A DNA stretch of 38,554 nt from positions 1 through 38,554 of the forward strand of contig JACDGU010000005.1 of the NCBI GenBank assembly GCA_013821475.1, read 5' to 3'. Both the position numbers and the translations under genes were made by a program. The stretch's first letter is position 1, and each line of letters starts with the position of its first letter. Under the pieces are notes generated by a model that worked only from the letters and a program-made list of their open reading frames with translations, had not been told where the DNA came from and made no database searches. Positions 25,710-33,318 of the stretch are shown here, piece after piece. The stretch is from Solirubrobacterales bacterium (GTDB taxonomy: Bacteria > Actinomycetota > Thermoleophilia > Solirubrobacterales > 70-9).

Positions 25710-25800
25710 CCCCAATTTGCGACTTTTTGCTATCGCCGTTGCATGTGCCCCGCCGCAGGGAAGGGCGAGGCAGGACAGCGATCGAGCCCTCCCCCAGCTT

Positions 25801-26454
25801 CTAGGTGCGCTGTCGAACGGCCTCGAAGAGGAGGGTGGCGGCGGCCGAGGAGACGTTGAGGGACTCGACCTTGCCACGCTGGGGCAGGGCCACCAGGCCG
25901 TCGCAGGCGGCGGCCACGCGGGGGCGGAGACCCTGGCCCTCGCCGCCGAGGACGAGGACGGTGGGGCCTTTGAGATCGACTGACCAGGGGGCGTCCCTGG
26001 CCTCGGCGTCGGCGCCCCAGATCCAGAAGCCGGCCGCTTTGGCGTCGGCAAGCCAGTCGGCGAGGTTGCGGACGTGGGCGACTTCGAGGTGCTCGACGGC
26101 GCCGGCCGAGGCCTTGCAGGTGACCGCGGTGACCGCCGCCGCCCGGCGCTCGGGCACGACGACGCCGGCGGCGCCGGCGAACTCGGCGGAACGGCAGACG
26201 GCGCCGAGGTTGCGCGGGTCCTGGACCTGGTCGAGGGCGACCAGCAGCGCATCCTCTCGCCGCAGCATGCCCCGCGCGTCGCCGTAGGGATAGTTGTCGA
26301 CCTCGGCCACCACCCCCTGGTGGTCGGGCGACCCGCAGAGCCTTTCGAGCTCCTCGCTCGAGGTCTGCGGCGCCCGCCAGACCCGGTGTACAGCTCGGCG
26401 CTGAGCCCGTTCCGCCTCCTCGACCGGCCTGCGGCCGTAGATCACGTCAGACAT
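25801..26454 (-). CDS. rlmB: 23S rRNA (guanosine-2'-O-)-methyltransferase, RlmB/TrmH family
   Basis: SpoU-class 2'-O-methyltransferase. 217 residues, shorter than E. coli RlmB (243), with N-terminal substrate domain (YGRRPVEEAER) and C-terminal knot: motif 1 VALDQVQDPRNLGAVCRSAE, motif 2 LVLGGEGQGLRPRV and motif 3 LPQRGKVESLNVSSAAATLL. Catalytic Arg and the SAM-binding trefoil knot residues are present. Ten bases separate it from cysS upstream, a pairing common in actinobacteria and Firmicutes. Confidence 0.93.
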   Translation of the reverse strand: MSDVIYGRRPVEEAERAQRRAVHRVWRAPQTSSEELERLCGSPDHQGVVAEVDNYPYGDARGMLRREDALLVALDQVQDPRNLGAVCRSAEFAGAAGVVVPERRAAAVTAVTCKASAGAVEHLEVAHVRNLADWLADAKAAGFWIWGADAEARDAPWSVDLKGPTVLVLGGEGQGLRPRVAAACDGLVALPQRGKVESLNVSSAAATLLFEAVRQRT

Positions 26455-26463
26455 AGAGGTCGA

Positions 26464-27855
26464 TCATCGCGGCACCAGGCTCGGCCCGTCGGCCGAGTCC
26501 CTGACCGTCCACCCTATCTCCGCCAACCGATCCCGAATCGCATCCGCCCGCTCGAAGTCCCTGGCCCCCCGAGCCTCCTCCCGCTCCATCATCAAAGCAT
26601 CAGCCTCCGAGTCGGCAGCTCCTTCCGCGGAAGCCAACGAATCCAAACCAACCAGCTCGAGCATCTCTCTGAGTGCCTCCGGAGCTCCGGGAACCCTCTC
26701 CCGGTTCGCTTCCCCCACCAGCTCAGAGACCTCGGCCATCGCGCGAGGGGTGTTGAAGTCATCGGCAAGCGCATCCCGGAAGGAGGTGAGACGGGAGTCG
26801 GGGGAGGACCCGGGGGAGCTTCCCCGCTGTTGCTCCGCCGGGTCCTCCCCCGGGTCCCCCTCACCCGCTGCCCGGAGCGGGTGCCCCCGAAAGAAGTTCC
26901 GCAGCCGCTCAACCCTCGCAGCCGCCTCTTCCATCTGCTCCGGTCCAAACGCCAACGGCTGGCGGTAATGCCCGGAGATCAGGTACGCGACGACCGCCTC
27001 ACGTCCGTACCGATCCAGTGCCTCGCCCAGCTGGAAGATGTTCCCGTCCGATTTCGACATCTTCGCCGCATCCGACTCGATCATCCCGTTGTGCATCCAG
27101 ATCTGGGCGAACGGCCGCCCGGCCGCCTCCGACTGGGCGATCTCGTTCTCATGATGGGGGAAGACGAGGTCCGAGCCGCCGCCGTGGATCGCGAAGGAAG
27201 CGCCCAGCTCCTGCTCGGCCATCACCGAGCACTCGATGTGCCAGGCGGGCCGCCCCGGGCCCCAGGGCGAGTCCCAATGGCTGTCCTCACCCTCCTTGTG
27301 CGCCTTCCAGAGGGCGAAGTCGAGGCGGTTCTCCTTCAGCGAGGCCGAGCCCGCCTCCTCGCCCTGGTCCATGTCCTCGGGACGGCGATTGGAGAGCTTG
27401 CCGTAGTCGGCGAAGCTGCGGACGCGGAAGTAGACGTCGCCGCCCGACGCGTAGGCGTGCTCGGAGCGGACCAGGTCCTCGATCAGGGCGATGATGCCGG
27501 AGATCGTCTCGGTCGCCAGCGGCTCCGCGTCGGGACGGCCGAGCCCGAGCCGGTCGGTGTCCTCAGAGTAGGCGGCGGTCATCCGCGCGGCGAAATCGGT
27601 CGAGGGCTCCCCTGCTGCCGTTGCGGCAGCGTAGATCTTGTCGTTGACGTCGGTGACGTTGACGACCAGGCGGGTGCTGTAGCCCTCCGAGCGGAGGAAG
27701 CGGGCGAAGAGCGAGAAGACGACGAAGGGCCGGGCGTTCCCGATGTGGATCCGGCTGTAGACGGTCGGCCCGCAGGCGTAGATCCCCACCACTTCCGTGG
27801 GGTCGATCGCCCGCGGCTCGCCGCTGAGCGTGTCCCTGATTCGAACCTCGCGCAT
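26464..27855 (-). CDS. cysS: Cysteinyl-tRNA synthetase
   Basis: Charges tRNA-Cys. 463 residues. HIGH-type motif PTVYSRIHIGNARP (37-40), zinc ligands Cys28 (YACGPTVY), Cys209 (WHIECSVMA) and His234/Glu238 (PHHENE), and KMSKS (265-269, AAKMSKSDGN). C-terminal DALR/anticodon region follows. Between the helical bundle (VERLRNFFRGHPL) and FRDALADDFNTPRAM there are about 29 residues of Gly/Pro/Ser/Glu-rich sequence (GEGDPGEDPAEQQRGSSPGS) that is unusual for CysS and coded by a palindromic stretch. Core catalytic residues are intact. Confidence 0.97.
   Translation of the reverse strand: MREVRIRDTLSGEPRAIDPTEVVGIYACGPTVYSRIHIGNARPFVVFSLFARFLRSEGYSTRLVVNVTDVNDKIYAAATAAGEPSTDFAARMTAAYSEDTDRLGLGRPDAEPLATETISGIIALIEDLVRSEHAYASGGDVYFRVRSFADYGKLSNRRPEDMDQGEEAGSASLKENRLDFALWKAHKEGEDSHWDSPWGPGRPAWHIECSVMAEQELGASFAIHGGGSDLVFPHHENEIAQSEAAGRPFAQIWMHNGMIESDAAKMSKSDGNIFQLGEALDRYGREAVVAYLISGHYRQPLAFGPEQMEEAAARVERLRNFFRGHPLRAAGEGDPGEDPAEQQRGSSPGSSPDSRLTSFRDALADDFNTPRAMAEVSELVGEANRERVPGAPEALREMLELVGLDSLASAEGAADSEADALMMEREEARGARDFERADAIRDRLAEIGWTVRDSADGPSLVPR
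26794..26880 (+). repeat. Palindromic segment inside cysS
   Basis: Arms GGGGGAGGACCCGG (26800-26813) and CCGGGTCCTCCCCC (26838-26851) are perfect 14-bp inverted repeats with a 24-base loop. The segment encodes the low-complexity insertion in CysS and keeps the frame. Confidence 0.7.
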
Positions 27856-27880
27856 CGCGCCGAGGTTAGAAGGTCGCGGG

Positions 27881-28750
27881 CTAGAAGGTTCGGTAGCCGG
27901 CGGTGGAGGAGGCGGGCTCGCTGCGCAGCCAGGATGGCGCCGTGTCCTCCGCCGCGGCCTGCGCCTCGCGCTTGGCCTTGCTGGCGCTGGCCATGATCTC
28001 GCTCTCGGTCGCCTCGCGGGCGCGCTCTTCGCGGCGCTGGGCCTGGATCCGGATCCGGTCGGACTCGAGTCGAAGCTGGTCCTCGGCCCGGGCGCGGGCT
28101 GCCTCCTCCGCCTCCCGCTCGACCTTCTCGACCAGATTGCGGACGCTCTCCTCGGCTTCGCGGCGCACCTCCTCGGTGCCCTCCATCACCCGGCGCTCGA
28201 TCTCGGTCTCGAGCTTGACCGCGGTCTCGTGGGCGGCGGCCGCGGCGCGCTCGGCATCGGCGGCGCGCTGCTCGGCGGTGGCGACCGTGCGATCGGCCTC
28301 GGCCTGGATCTCCGTGCGCGCCTGCGCGAAACGGCGATCGACCTCGTTGTCGATCCTGGTCATCGCCTCGGCGACAGTTTTCTCGGCCTCCTGGCGCGTC
28401 TTCGCAGCCTGGGCGAGGATCTCCTCGCGTTCGGCCTGGGCACGCTGTTGGAGCTCCTCAAAGCCCTTCTCCGCCCGGTCGCGGGCCGCTTCGGCCCCGG
28501 CCAACTTGGAGTCGGCCTCCTGGCGCGCCTTGCGCTCGGCGGCGACCCGCTCGCGGGCCTCGCTGGAGATCCCGCGCAGCGTCTCCATCGCCCGCTCCTT
28601 GAGCTCGGTCCTGACCTTCTCGGCCTGCGCCTCGGCGGCGGCGACCCGCTGCTCGCTGACCTTGACCCAGTCCAGGGCCTGCTGGGCTACGTCGTGCATG
28701 GTCGAGGCCGCCTCTCCGACCACCTTCAGCTGCCTGGCTGGATCGCTCAT
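27881..28750 (-). CDS. Long coiled-coil protein
   Basis: I start at the ATG at 28750 (289 aa, MSDPARQLKVVGEAASTMHD); the ORF's earlier ATG lies in non-coding-looking sequence. From about residue 30 to 265 the protein is almost pure Ala/Glu/Arg heptad helix (VAAAEAQAEKVRTELKERAM; AEKTVAEAMTRIDNEVDRRF). No TM or signal. It recalls DivIVA-like or ATP-synthase-b-like coiled coils but lacks their N-terminal motifs. Expected to form a rod in the cytoplasm. Lies between cysS and an acyl-CoA synthetase gene; no functional link apparent. Confidence 0.82.
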   Translation of the reverse strand: MSDPARQLKVVGEAASTMHDVAQQALDWVKVSEQRVAAAEAQAEKVRTELKERAMETLRGISSEARERVAAERKARQEADSKLAGAEAARDRAEKGFEELQQRAQAEREEILAQAAKTRQEAEKTVAEAMTRIDNEVDRRFAQARTEIQAEADRTVATAEQRAADAERAAAAAHETAVKLETEIERRVMEGTEEVRREAEESVRNLVEKVEREAEEAARARAEDQLRLESDRIRIQAQRREERAREATESEIMASASKAKREAQAAAEDTAPSWLRSEPASSTAGYRTF

Positions 28751-28830
28751 GCCACAGCAACTTACTATGGGCGCCGGAAGCGACGCCACCTGGGCGCCCC
28801 CGCTGCTTGGCGCAATTTGCGTATCGGGGC

Positions 28831-30489
28831 TCAGGCGGTTTTGTATTCGCCCCCGCGCAGCTCGCGCTTCAGCACCTTGCCGGTCGCGTTGCGGGGCAGC
28901 TCGTCGAGAAACTCGATCTCGCGCGGCATCTTGTAGCTGGCCAGGTTGACCTTGACATGGGCGTTGAGGTGGGTGGCCTCGAGCGCCGCCCCGTCCTCGA
29001 GCACGACGAAGGCCTTCAGCCGCTGCCCGAACTCGGGGTCGTCAACGCCGATCACCGCGACCTCGACCACACCGTCGAGGTCGGCGAGCAGGTCCTCGAC
29101 CTCGCGCGGGAAGACGTTCTCGCCGCCGGAGACGATCATCTCGTCGTCGCGGCCGTCGATGAAGAGCCGACCGGCGGAGTCGAAGTGGCCGACGTCGCCG
29201 CTGGAGAGCAGGCCGTCGATCGCTTCCTTGCCGCCGCCGCCGGTGTAGCCCTCGAAGGACATTTCGTTGCCGACGAAGATCCGCCCGACCTCACCCGGAG
29301 GGACCTCCTTGCCGGCATCGTCGAAGAGGCGGACGACGGTGCCGCGCGGCGGCCGGCCGGCGGTGCCCGGTGCCGCGCGCAGGTCCTCCGGCGTCGCCAC
29401 GGTCGCGTAGGCGACCTCGGTCGAGCCGTAGAGGTTGTAGACGCTGTCGCCGAAGCGGTCCATCCACTCGATCGCCAGCTCGCCCGGCAGCGCCGAGCCG
29501 GAGAGCGAGGTTATCCGCAGCGAGGAGAGGTCGTAGGAGGCGAGGACCTCGTCGGGCAGGGCGAGGATCCGCTGGATCATCACCGGCACCGCGGCCAACA
29601 CATCGGCCCGGCTGCGCTGCGTCGCGCGCAGCGTCTCCTCGGGGTCGAAGCGACGGCGCAGCACCATCGTCGAGGCGGTCGGCAGGCTCATTACGAAGTG
29701 GAAGAAGCCCCAGGAGTGGAAGAGCGGCGCCGCGATCATCATCGTCTGGCGGCTGCGGAAGGGGATCTTGTCGATCAGCGCGGCGACGGTGAAGAGCCCG
29801 TCGGGGCTGGAGCGCTGCGCCCCCTTCGGCGTCCCGGTGGTGCCCGAGGTGAGGATCACGAAGCGCGGTTTGTCCGGCGGCGGCTTCAGGTCGGAGTCCT
29901 CGCCGGCGGCGATCAGCTGCTCGAGGCTGGGGGTGCCGGCCGGACGGTCCTCGCCGTCGGTCCAGGCGACGATCCGGGCGACTGAGTCGTCGACCCCGTC
30001 GAGCAGCTCGGCGAACTCCTCGTCGAAGACCAGCGCCTTCGGCCCCTCGCGGCGGGTCACCTCGACCAGCTGCGGGCCGGCGAACATCGTGTTCAGGTAG
30101 AGCGCGCTGGCGCCGATCTTGGCCGCCGCCAGGGTCACCTCGAGGAAGCCGCGGTGGTTGCGGCACATGATCCCGATCCCGTCGCCATGACCGATCCCCA
30201 TCGCCTCGAGCGAGTGGGCGAGCGCGTTGGAGCGGCGGTGCAGGCGCTCGAAGCTGAGCGAGCCGCGCTCGTCGATGACCGCGATCTCGTGCGGGTGGTG
30301 GATCGCCGCGGTGGCGATCCCGGTCGCCGGCGAGGCGCCCCAGCGGAGAAAGGTCGAGCCGACCCTGACGGCTTTGTCGGGCCGCATCGGGGCGAGGATC
30401 CCCGCCTGACGGAGGACCTTGCCCTCGAACATCAGGTCCTCGACCGATGCCCGCAGATCCGCGACGTTGGTAACGCTCGAGTTCGTCAT
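28831..30489 (-). CDS. Acyl-CoA synthetase (AMP-binding, ANL superfamily)
   Basis: Activates a carboxylic acid via acyl-AMP to acyl-CoA. I start at the ATG at 30489 (552 aa). A3 P-loop VILTSGTTGTPKGAQR, A5 NLYGSTEVAYATVATPEDLR, A7/A8 SSGDVGHFDSAGRLFIDGRD then EMIVSGGENVFPREVEDLL, and A10 PRNATGKVLKREL with the adenylation lysine. Ends in a short EYKTA tail. Chain length unclear; resembles long-chain or FadD-like medium-chain enzymes. It would feed the beta-oxidation genes earlier in the window. Confidence 0.93.
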   Translation of the reverse strand: MTNSSVTNVADLRASVEDLMFEGKVLRQAGILAPMRPDKAVRVGSTFLRWGASPATGIATAAIHHPHEIAVIDERGSLSFERLHRRSNALAHSLEAMGIGHGDGIGIMCRNHRGFLEVTLAAAKIGASALYLNTMFAGPQLVEVTRREGPKALVFDEEFAELLDGVDDSVARIVAWTDGEDRPAGTPSLEQLIAAGEDSDLKPPPDKPRFVILTSGTTGTPKGAQRSSPDGLFTVAALIDKIPFRSRQTMMIAAPLFHSWGFFHFVMSLPTASTMVLRRRFDPEETLRATQRSRADVLAAVPVMIQRILALPDEVLASYDLSSLRITSLSGSALPGELAIEWMDRFGDSVYNLYGSTEVAYATVATPEDLRAAPGTAGRPPRGTVVRLFDDAGKEVPPGEVGRIFVGNEMSFEGYTGGGGKEAIDGLLSSGDVGHFDSAGRLFIDGRDDEMIVSGGENVFPREVEDLLADLDGVVEVAVIGVDDPEFGQRLKAFVVLEDGAALEATHLNAHVKVNLASYKMPREIEFLDELPRNATGKVLKRELRGGEYKTA

Positions 30490-30502
30490 CGAACGGTGGA
30501 GA

Positions 30503-30955
30503 CTATTCGCTCTGGACCATCGCCACGGCGATGCAGGCGATGCCCTCGCCACGGCCGATCCAGCCCATTCCCTCGTTGCTGGTCGCCTTGACCGTGACCC
30601 GGGCCGAGGTCGCGTCGGCGATTGTCCGCTCCATCTCCGCCTTGTAGGGGCCGAGGCGGGGCTGCTCGCAGATCAGCGTCGCGTCGATGTTGACGATCAT
30701 CCCGGCGACCGTCCCCACCGCGGTGCGCAGCAGGTCGATCGAGTCGGCCCCCCGCCACTGCTCTTCGTCGTCGGGGAACATCGTGCCGATGTCGCCGCCG
30801 CCTGCGGCGCCGAGCAGAGCGTCGATCACGGCGTGGGTGAGGACGTCGGCGTCGGAGTGGCCGGCGAGGCCGAGCTCATGCTCGATCTCGACGCCCCCGA
30901 GGATCAGCTTGCGCCCGGGCGCGAAACGGTGGCTGTCGTAGCCGATCCCGATCAT
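30503..30955 (-). CDS. ispF: 2-C-methyl-D-erythritol 2,4-cyclodiphosphate synthase
   Basis: Fifth step of the MEP isoprenoid pathway: cyclises CDP-methylerythritol 2-phosphate. 150 residues with metal ligands Asp7/His9 (GIGYDSHRF) and the HSDADVLTHAVIDALLGA motif (His about 41), FPDDEEQWRGADS, and C-terminal KATSNEGMGWIGRGEGIAC. Complete. Stands between an acyl-CoA synthetase and a PHP phosphatase rather than fused or adjacent to ispD, which lies 1 kb upstream. Confidence 0.96.
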   Translation of the reverse strand: MIGIGYDSHRFAPGRKLILGGVEIEHELGLAGHSDADVLTHAVIDALLGAAGGGDIGTMFPDDEEQWRGADSIDLLRTAVGTVAGMIVNIDATLICEQPRLGPYKAEMERTIADATSARVTVKATSNEGMGWIGRGEGIACIAVAMVQSE

Positions 30956-30964
30956 CGCCGCCGC

Positions 30965-31807
30965 CTAGCCGACCCGGCTGCCGAGCGGGGCGAAGCGGCG
31001 CCGGCGGCGCTCGAAGACGCAGATCTCGCCGACCCCGAGCGAGTCGAGGAACGCGACCGCGCGCTCGTATTCGAAGCCGACCTGCTCGGGCAGGTGGGCA
31101 TCGGAGGAGAGCGCGAACGGAGCCCCGGCCTCGACGCAGAGCTCGGCGAAGCCGCGCGCGGGGTAGAGCTCGCCCACCGGCTTGCGCAGGCCGGCAGTCG
31201 AGAGCTCGACCGCGATCCCGCTCTCGGCGATTGCCTCGACCGCGGGCTCGTAGAAGGCGCGCAGGTCGAGCTCGGGCAGCGGCCGCGAGCGCCCCCAGAC
31301 CTTGACCAGGTCGGGGTGGGCGAGGATGTCGAACAGGCCCGAGCGGGCGCACTCGGCGAGCGACTCGAAGTAGCGGCGCCAGATCTCGTCGGGGTCCTCG
31401 CTCCCCTCCCAGACGTCCCAGCCGGTGTGGTCGACGGCCGAGTCGCCCTCGCCGATGAAGTGGACCGAGCCGACCACGTAGTCGAAGTCGCGCGCCGCCA
31501 GAAGAGACTCGGTGCGCTCTTCGGCGCCGGGGATGAAGTCGCACTCGATGCCGAGCTTGAGCGGCGTGCCGCGGACGAACTCGCAGTAGGCGTCGATGTC
31601 GTCGCCGGCGTTGGTGACCCAGAGCGGGTGGCGCCAGAGGTCGAGGGCCTGGCGGAAGCGGTAGACGTGCTCGGAGACGCCGAGCTCCTCGATCCCGGCG
31701 GCGTCGGCGGCGGCCAGGTAGCGCTCGACGTTCTCGGCGTTGAAGTAACGCTCGGCTGTGGCGCCCTCGTCGTCGGGGCGCAGATGCAGGTGATAGTCGG
31801 TCAGCAT
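30965..31807 (-). CDS. PHP-domain phosphatase, histidinol-phosphatase-like
   Basis: 280 residues. Trinuclear PHP motifs: YHLHLRPDD (metal His), EELGVSEHVYRF, GIECDFIPG, DYVVGSVHFIGE, FDILAHPDLVK and PFALSSDAHLPEQVG. This is the HisK-type (PHP) histidinol phosphatase family, which removes phosphate from histidinol phosphate; PHP relatives can have other phosphoester substrates, and no other his gene is in view. 9 bases upstream of ispF. Confidence 0.87.
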   Translation of the reverse strand: MLTDYHLHLRPDDEGATAERYFNAENVERYLAAADAAGIEELGVSEHVYRFRQALDLWRHPLWVTNAGDDIDAYCEFVRGTPLKLGIECDFIPGAEERTESLLAARDFDYVVGSVHFIGEGDSAVDHTGWDVWEGSEDPDEIWRRYFESLAECARSGLFDILAHPDLVKVWGRSRPLPELDLRAFYEPAVEAIAESGIAVELSTAGLRKPVGELYPARGFAELCVEAGAPFALSSDAHLPEQVGFEYERAVAFLDSLGVGEICVFERRRRRFAPLGSRVG

Positions 31808-31834
31808 CGGCCTGGAGCCTAGACTGAGACGGCA

Positions 31835-31996
31835 ATGAGCCGCCGGCTAATGCTCCTCCTGCTCGCCTTCCTCGGCGGCACCGCGCTTGCCGCGCTGCTC
31901 GGGGCGGTCAGCCTCGGCGTCGCCTTCGGGGTCGGACAGCTGACCTTCGCGGCGATGCTGGTCTGGGTCCTGATGGCGGACCGCAGCCGGTCCTGA
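31835..31996 (+). CDS. Very small two-helix membrane protein
   Basis: Not in the ORF track. ATG at 31835 to TGA at 31996, 53 residues: basic start (MSRR), then two hydrophobic helices (LMLLLLAFLGGTALAALLGAV and FGVGQLTFAAMLVWVLMA), then DRSRS. Its stop abuts the stop of ispD (31997) on the opposite strand, and it starts 27 bases from the divergent PHP gene; it fills the gap exactly. No strong SD. Likely a real small membrane protein, function unknown. Confidence 0.6.
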   Translation: MSRRLMLLLLAFLGGTALAALLGAVSLGVAFGVGQLTFAAMLVWVLMADRSRS

Positions 31997-32716
31997 TCAG
32001 CGCCGGGAGCGCTCTGCGAGCAGCATCTCGGCGACACGGAGGTCGAGCGGCGTCGTCACCTTGAGGTTCTCCGGCCCGGCCGCGTGCAGCAGCACCGTCC
32101 CCCCCACCGCCTCGACCGGCATCGCCTCGTCGGTCGCGGCGCCGATCTCGGAGCCGGCAAGGGCGTCGCGCAGCGCCGCGGCGCGGAAGACCTGAGGCGT
32201 CTGCGCCGCCCAGAGCGACGCCCGGTCCAGGGTCCTTTCCACAACCTGTGGTTCGTTTTGCACGTCCTGCGCATCTATGGAACCGCCCGATGGGGAAGAC
32301 TGGTGAGCGGCCTGCTTGACGGTATCGGTGATCGGGGTGGCGGCGATCACACCGGCGGCCTCGGGGGCGGCTTCGAGGGTCGCGACCAGCGCTTCGACCA
32401 GCTCCGGCGTCAGCAGCGGCCTGGCGGCGTCGTGGATCGCGACCAGCTCGGTGCCGACCGCCGCCAACGCGTTGGCGACCGACCGGGCGCGGGTGGCGCC
32501 GCCGGCGACGACGCTGAGGTCGGGATGGCCGGCGAGCTCGTCCAGTTGTCCCGGGGGGGCGGCGACGACGATCGAGGCGACCGACGCGCAGGCCCTGAAG
32601 GCGTCGATCGACCACTCGATCATCGGCCTCCCCGCCAGTGGCACGAAGGCCTTCGGGCCGCCGGCTCCGAGACGCTCCCCGGAGCCGGCGGCCGCGATGA
32701 CTGCGGTTACTGCCAA
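31997..32716 (-). CDS. ispD: 2-C-methyl-D-erythritol 4-phosphate cytidylyltransferase
   Basis: Third step of the MEP pathway. The ORF runs back to 32998 but those residues are antisense-like to carD; I start at TTG 32716, which gives LAVTAVIAAAGSGERLGAGGPK, the usual N-terminus (239 aa). CTP-binding GSGERLGAGGPKAF, AIHDAARPLL, TPITDTVK and AAQTPQVFR are present. Between TPITDTVK and LDRASLWA there are about 16 extra residues (QSSPSGGSIDAQDVQN region, about 136-157) not seen in E. coli IspD. Follows carD by 7 bases. Confidence 0.93.
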   Translation of the reverse strand: MAVTAVIAAAGSGERLGAGGPKAFVPLAGRPMIEWSIDAFRACASVASIVVAAPPGQLDELAGHPDLSVVAGGATRARSVANALAAVGTELVAIHDAARPLLTPELVEALVATLEAAPEAAGVIAATPITDTVKQAAHQSSPSGGSIDAQDVQNEPQVVERTLDRASLWAAQTPQVFRAAALRDALAGSEIGAATDEAMPVEAVGGTVLLHAAGPENLKVTTPLDLRVAEMLLAERSRR

Positions 32717-32723
32717 AGGGGGC

Positions 32724-33236
32724 CTACGCCGTGGTGGCGAAGCGCTCCTCCAGCAGCCCGTCGAGGTACTCCTCCGCGCCCTCCTCGTCCTTGTCGAGCG
32801 CGTACATGAACTCGGACGCCAGGATCTTCTTCGCCCGGGTGTACATCTGCTTCTCGCCGGTGGAGAGTCCCTTCTCCATCTCGCGGATGGCGAGGTTGCG
32901 GACGACCTCGGCCAGCTCGAATACGTCGCCGGTCTTGATCTTCTCGCGGTTGTACTTGAAACGCCGGTTCCAGTTCTTCGGCATCTCCGAGACTTCATCG
33001 GTGAGGACGTTTGTGACCTTCTTGATTTCCTCCTCGTCGATCACGCGCCGCAGACCGGCCTTGCCCGCGTTTTCGCAGGGGACCATGACCGTCAGCTCGT
33101 TGTGGAGAATTTTGATCGTGAGGTATTCACGCTCGCTCCCCATCAGCTCACGGGTCTCTTTGGTCAGCACCAGACCAGCCCCGTGATGCGGATAGACGAC
33201 CTTGTCGCCCTCCTCGAAGTCACAGACGTAAACCAC
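32724..33236 (-). CDS. carD: CarD-family RNA polymerase-binding transcription regulator
   Basis: Binds the RNA polymerase beta subunit and stabilises open complexes. The RNAP-interaction domain begins DFEEGDKVVYPHHGAGLVL, followed by REYLTIKILHNELTVMVPCE and the helical DNA-binding half (MPKNWNRRFKYNREKIKTGD; REMEKGLSTGEKQMYTRAKK; LASEFMYALDK). I use GTG at 33236 (170 aa, normal length). Upstream, AAAGGAG sits 6 bases before an ATT at 33281 (frame IPELEEAIEAVFEED), so a longer form starting at ATT cannot be excluded. The ORF extension further upstream overlaps disA and is not coding. Confidence 0.93.
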   Translation of the reverse strand: MVYVCDFEEGDKVVYPHHGAGLVLTKETRELMGSEREYLTIKILHNELTVMVPCENAGKAGLRRVIDEEEIKKVTNVLTDEVSEMPKNWNRRFKYNREKIKTGDVFELAEVVRNLAIREMEKGLSTGEKQMYTRAKKILASEFMYALDKDEEGAEEYLDGLLEERFATTA

Positions 33237-33318
33237 GTCTTCCTCGAAGACTGCCTCGATCGCCTCTTCTAGCTCGGGAATCGGTTGCTCCTTTCGTCTT
33301 CGACGGCGCCCATCGCCG

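Noticed and set aside
25596-25800. Additional tRNA or small RNA between rlmB and the SigH-family gene
   Set aside because: No cloverleaf could be drawn; only short stems and a promoter-like sequence are visible.
26074-27996. 640-aa + strand ORF
   Set aside because: Antisense to rlmB and cysS, both certain; composition is shadow-like.
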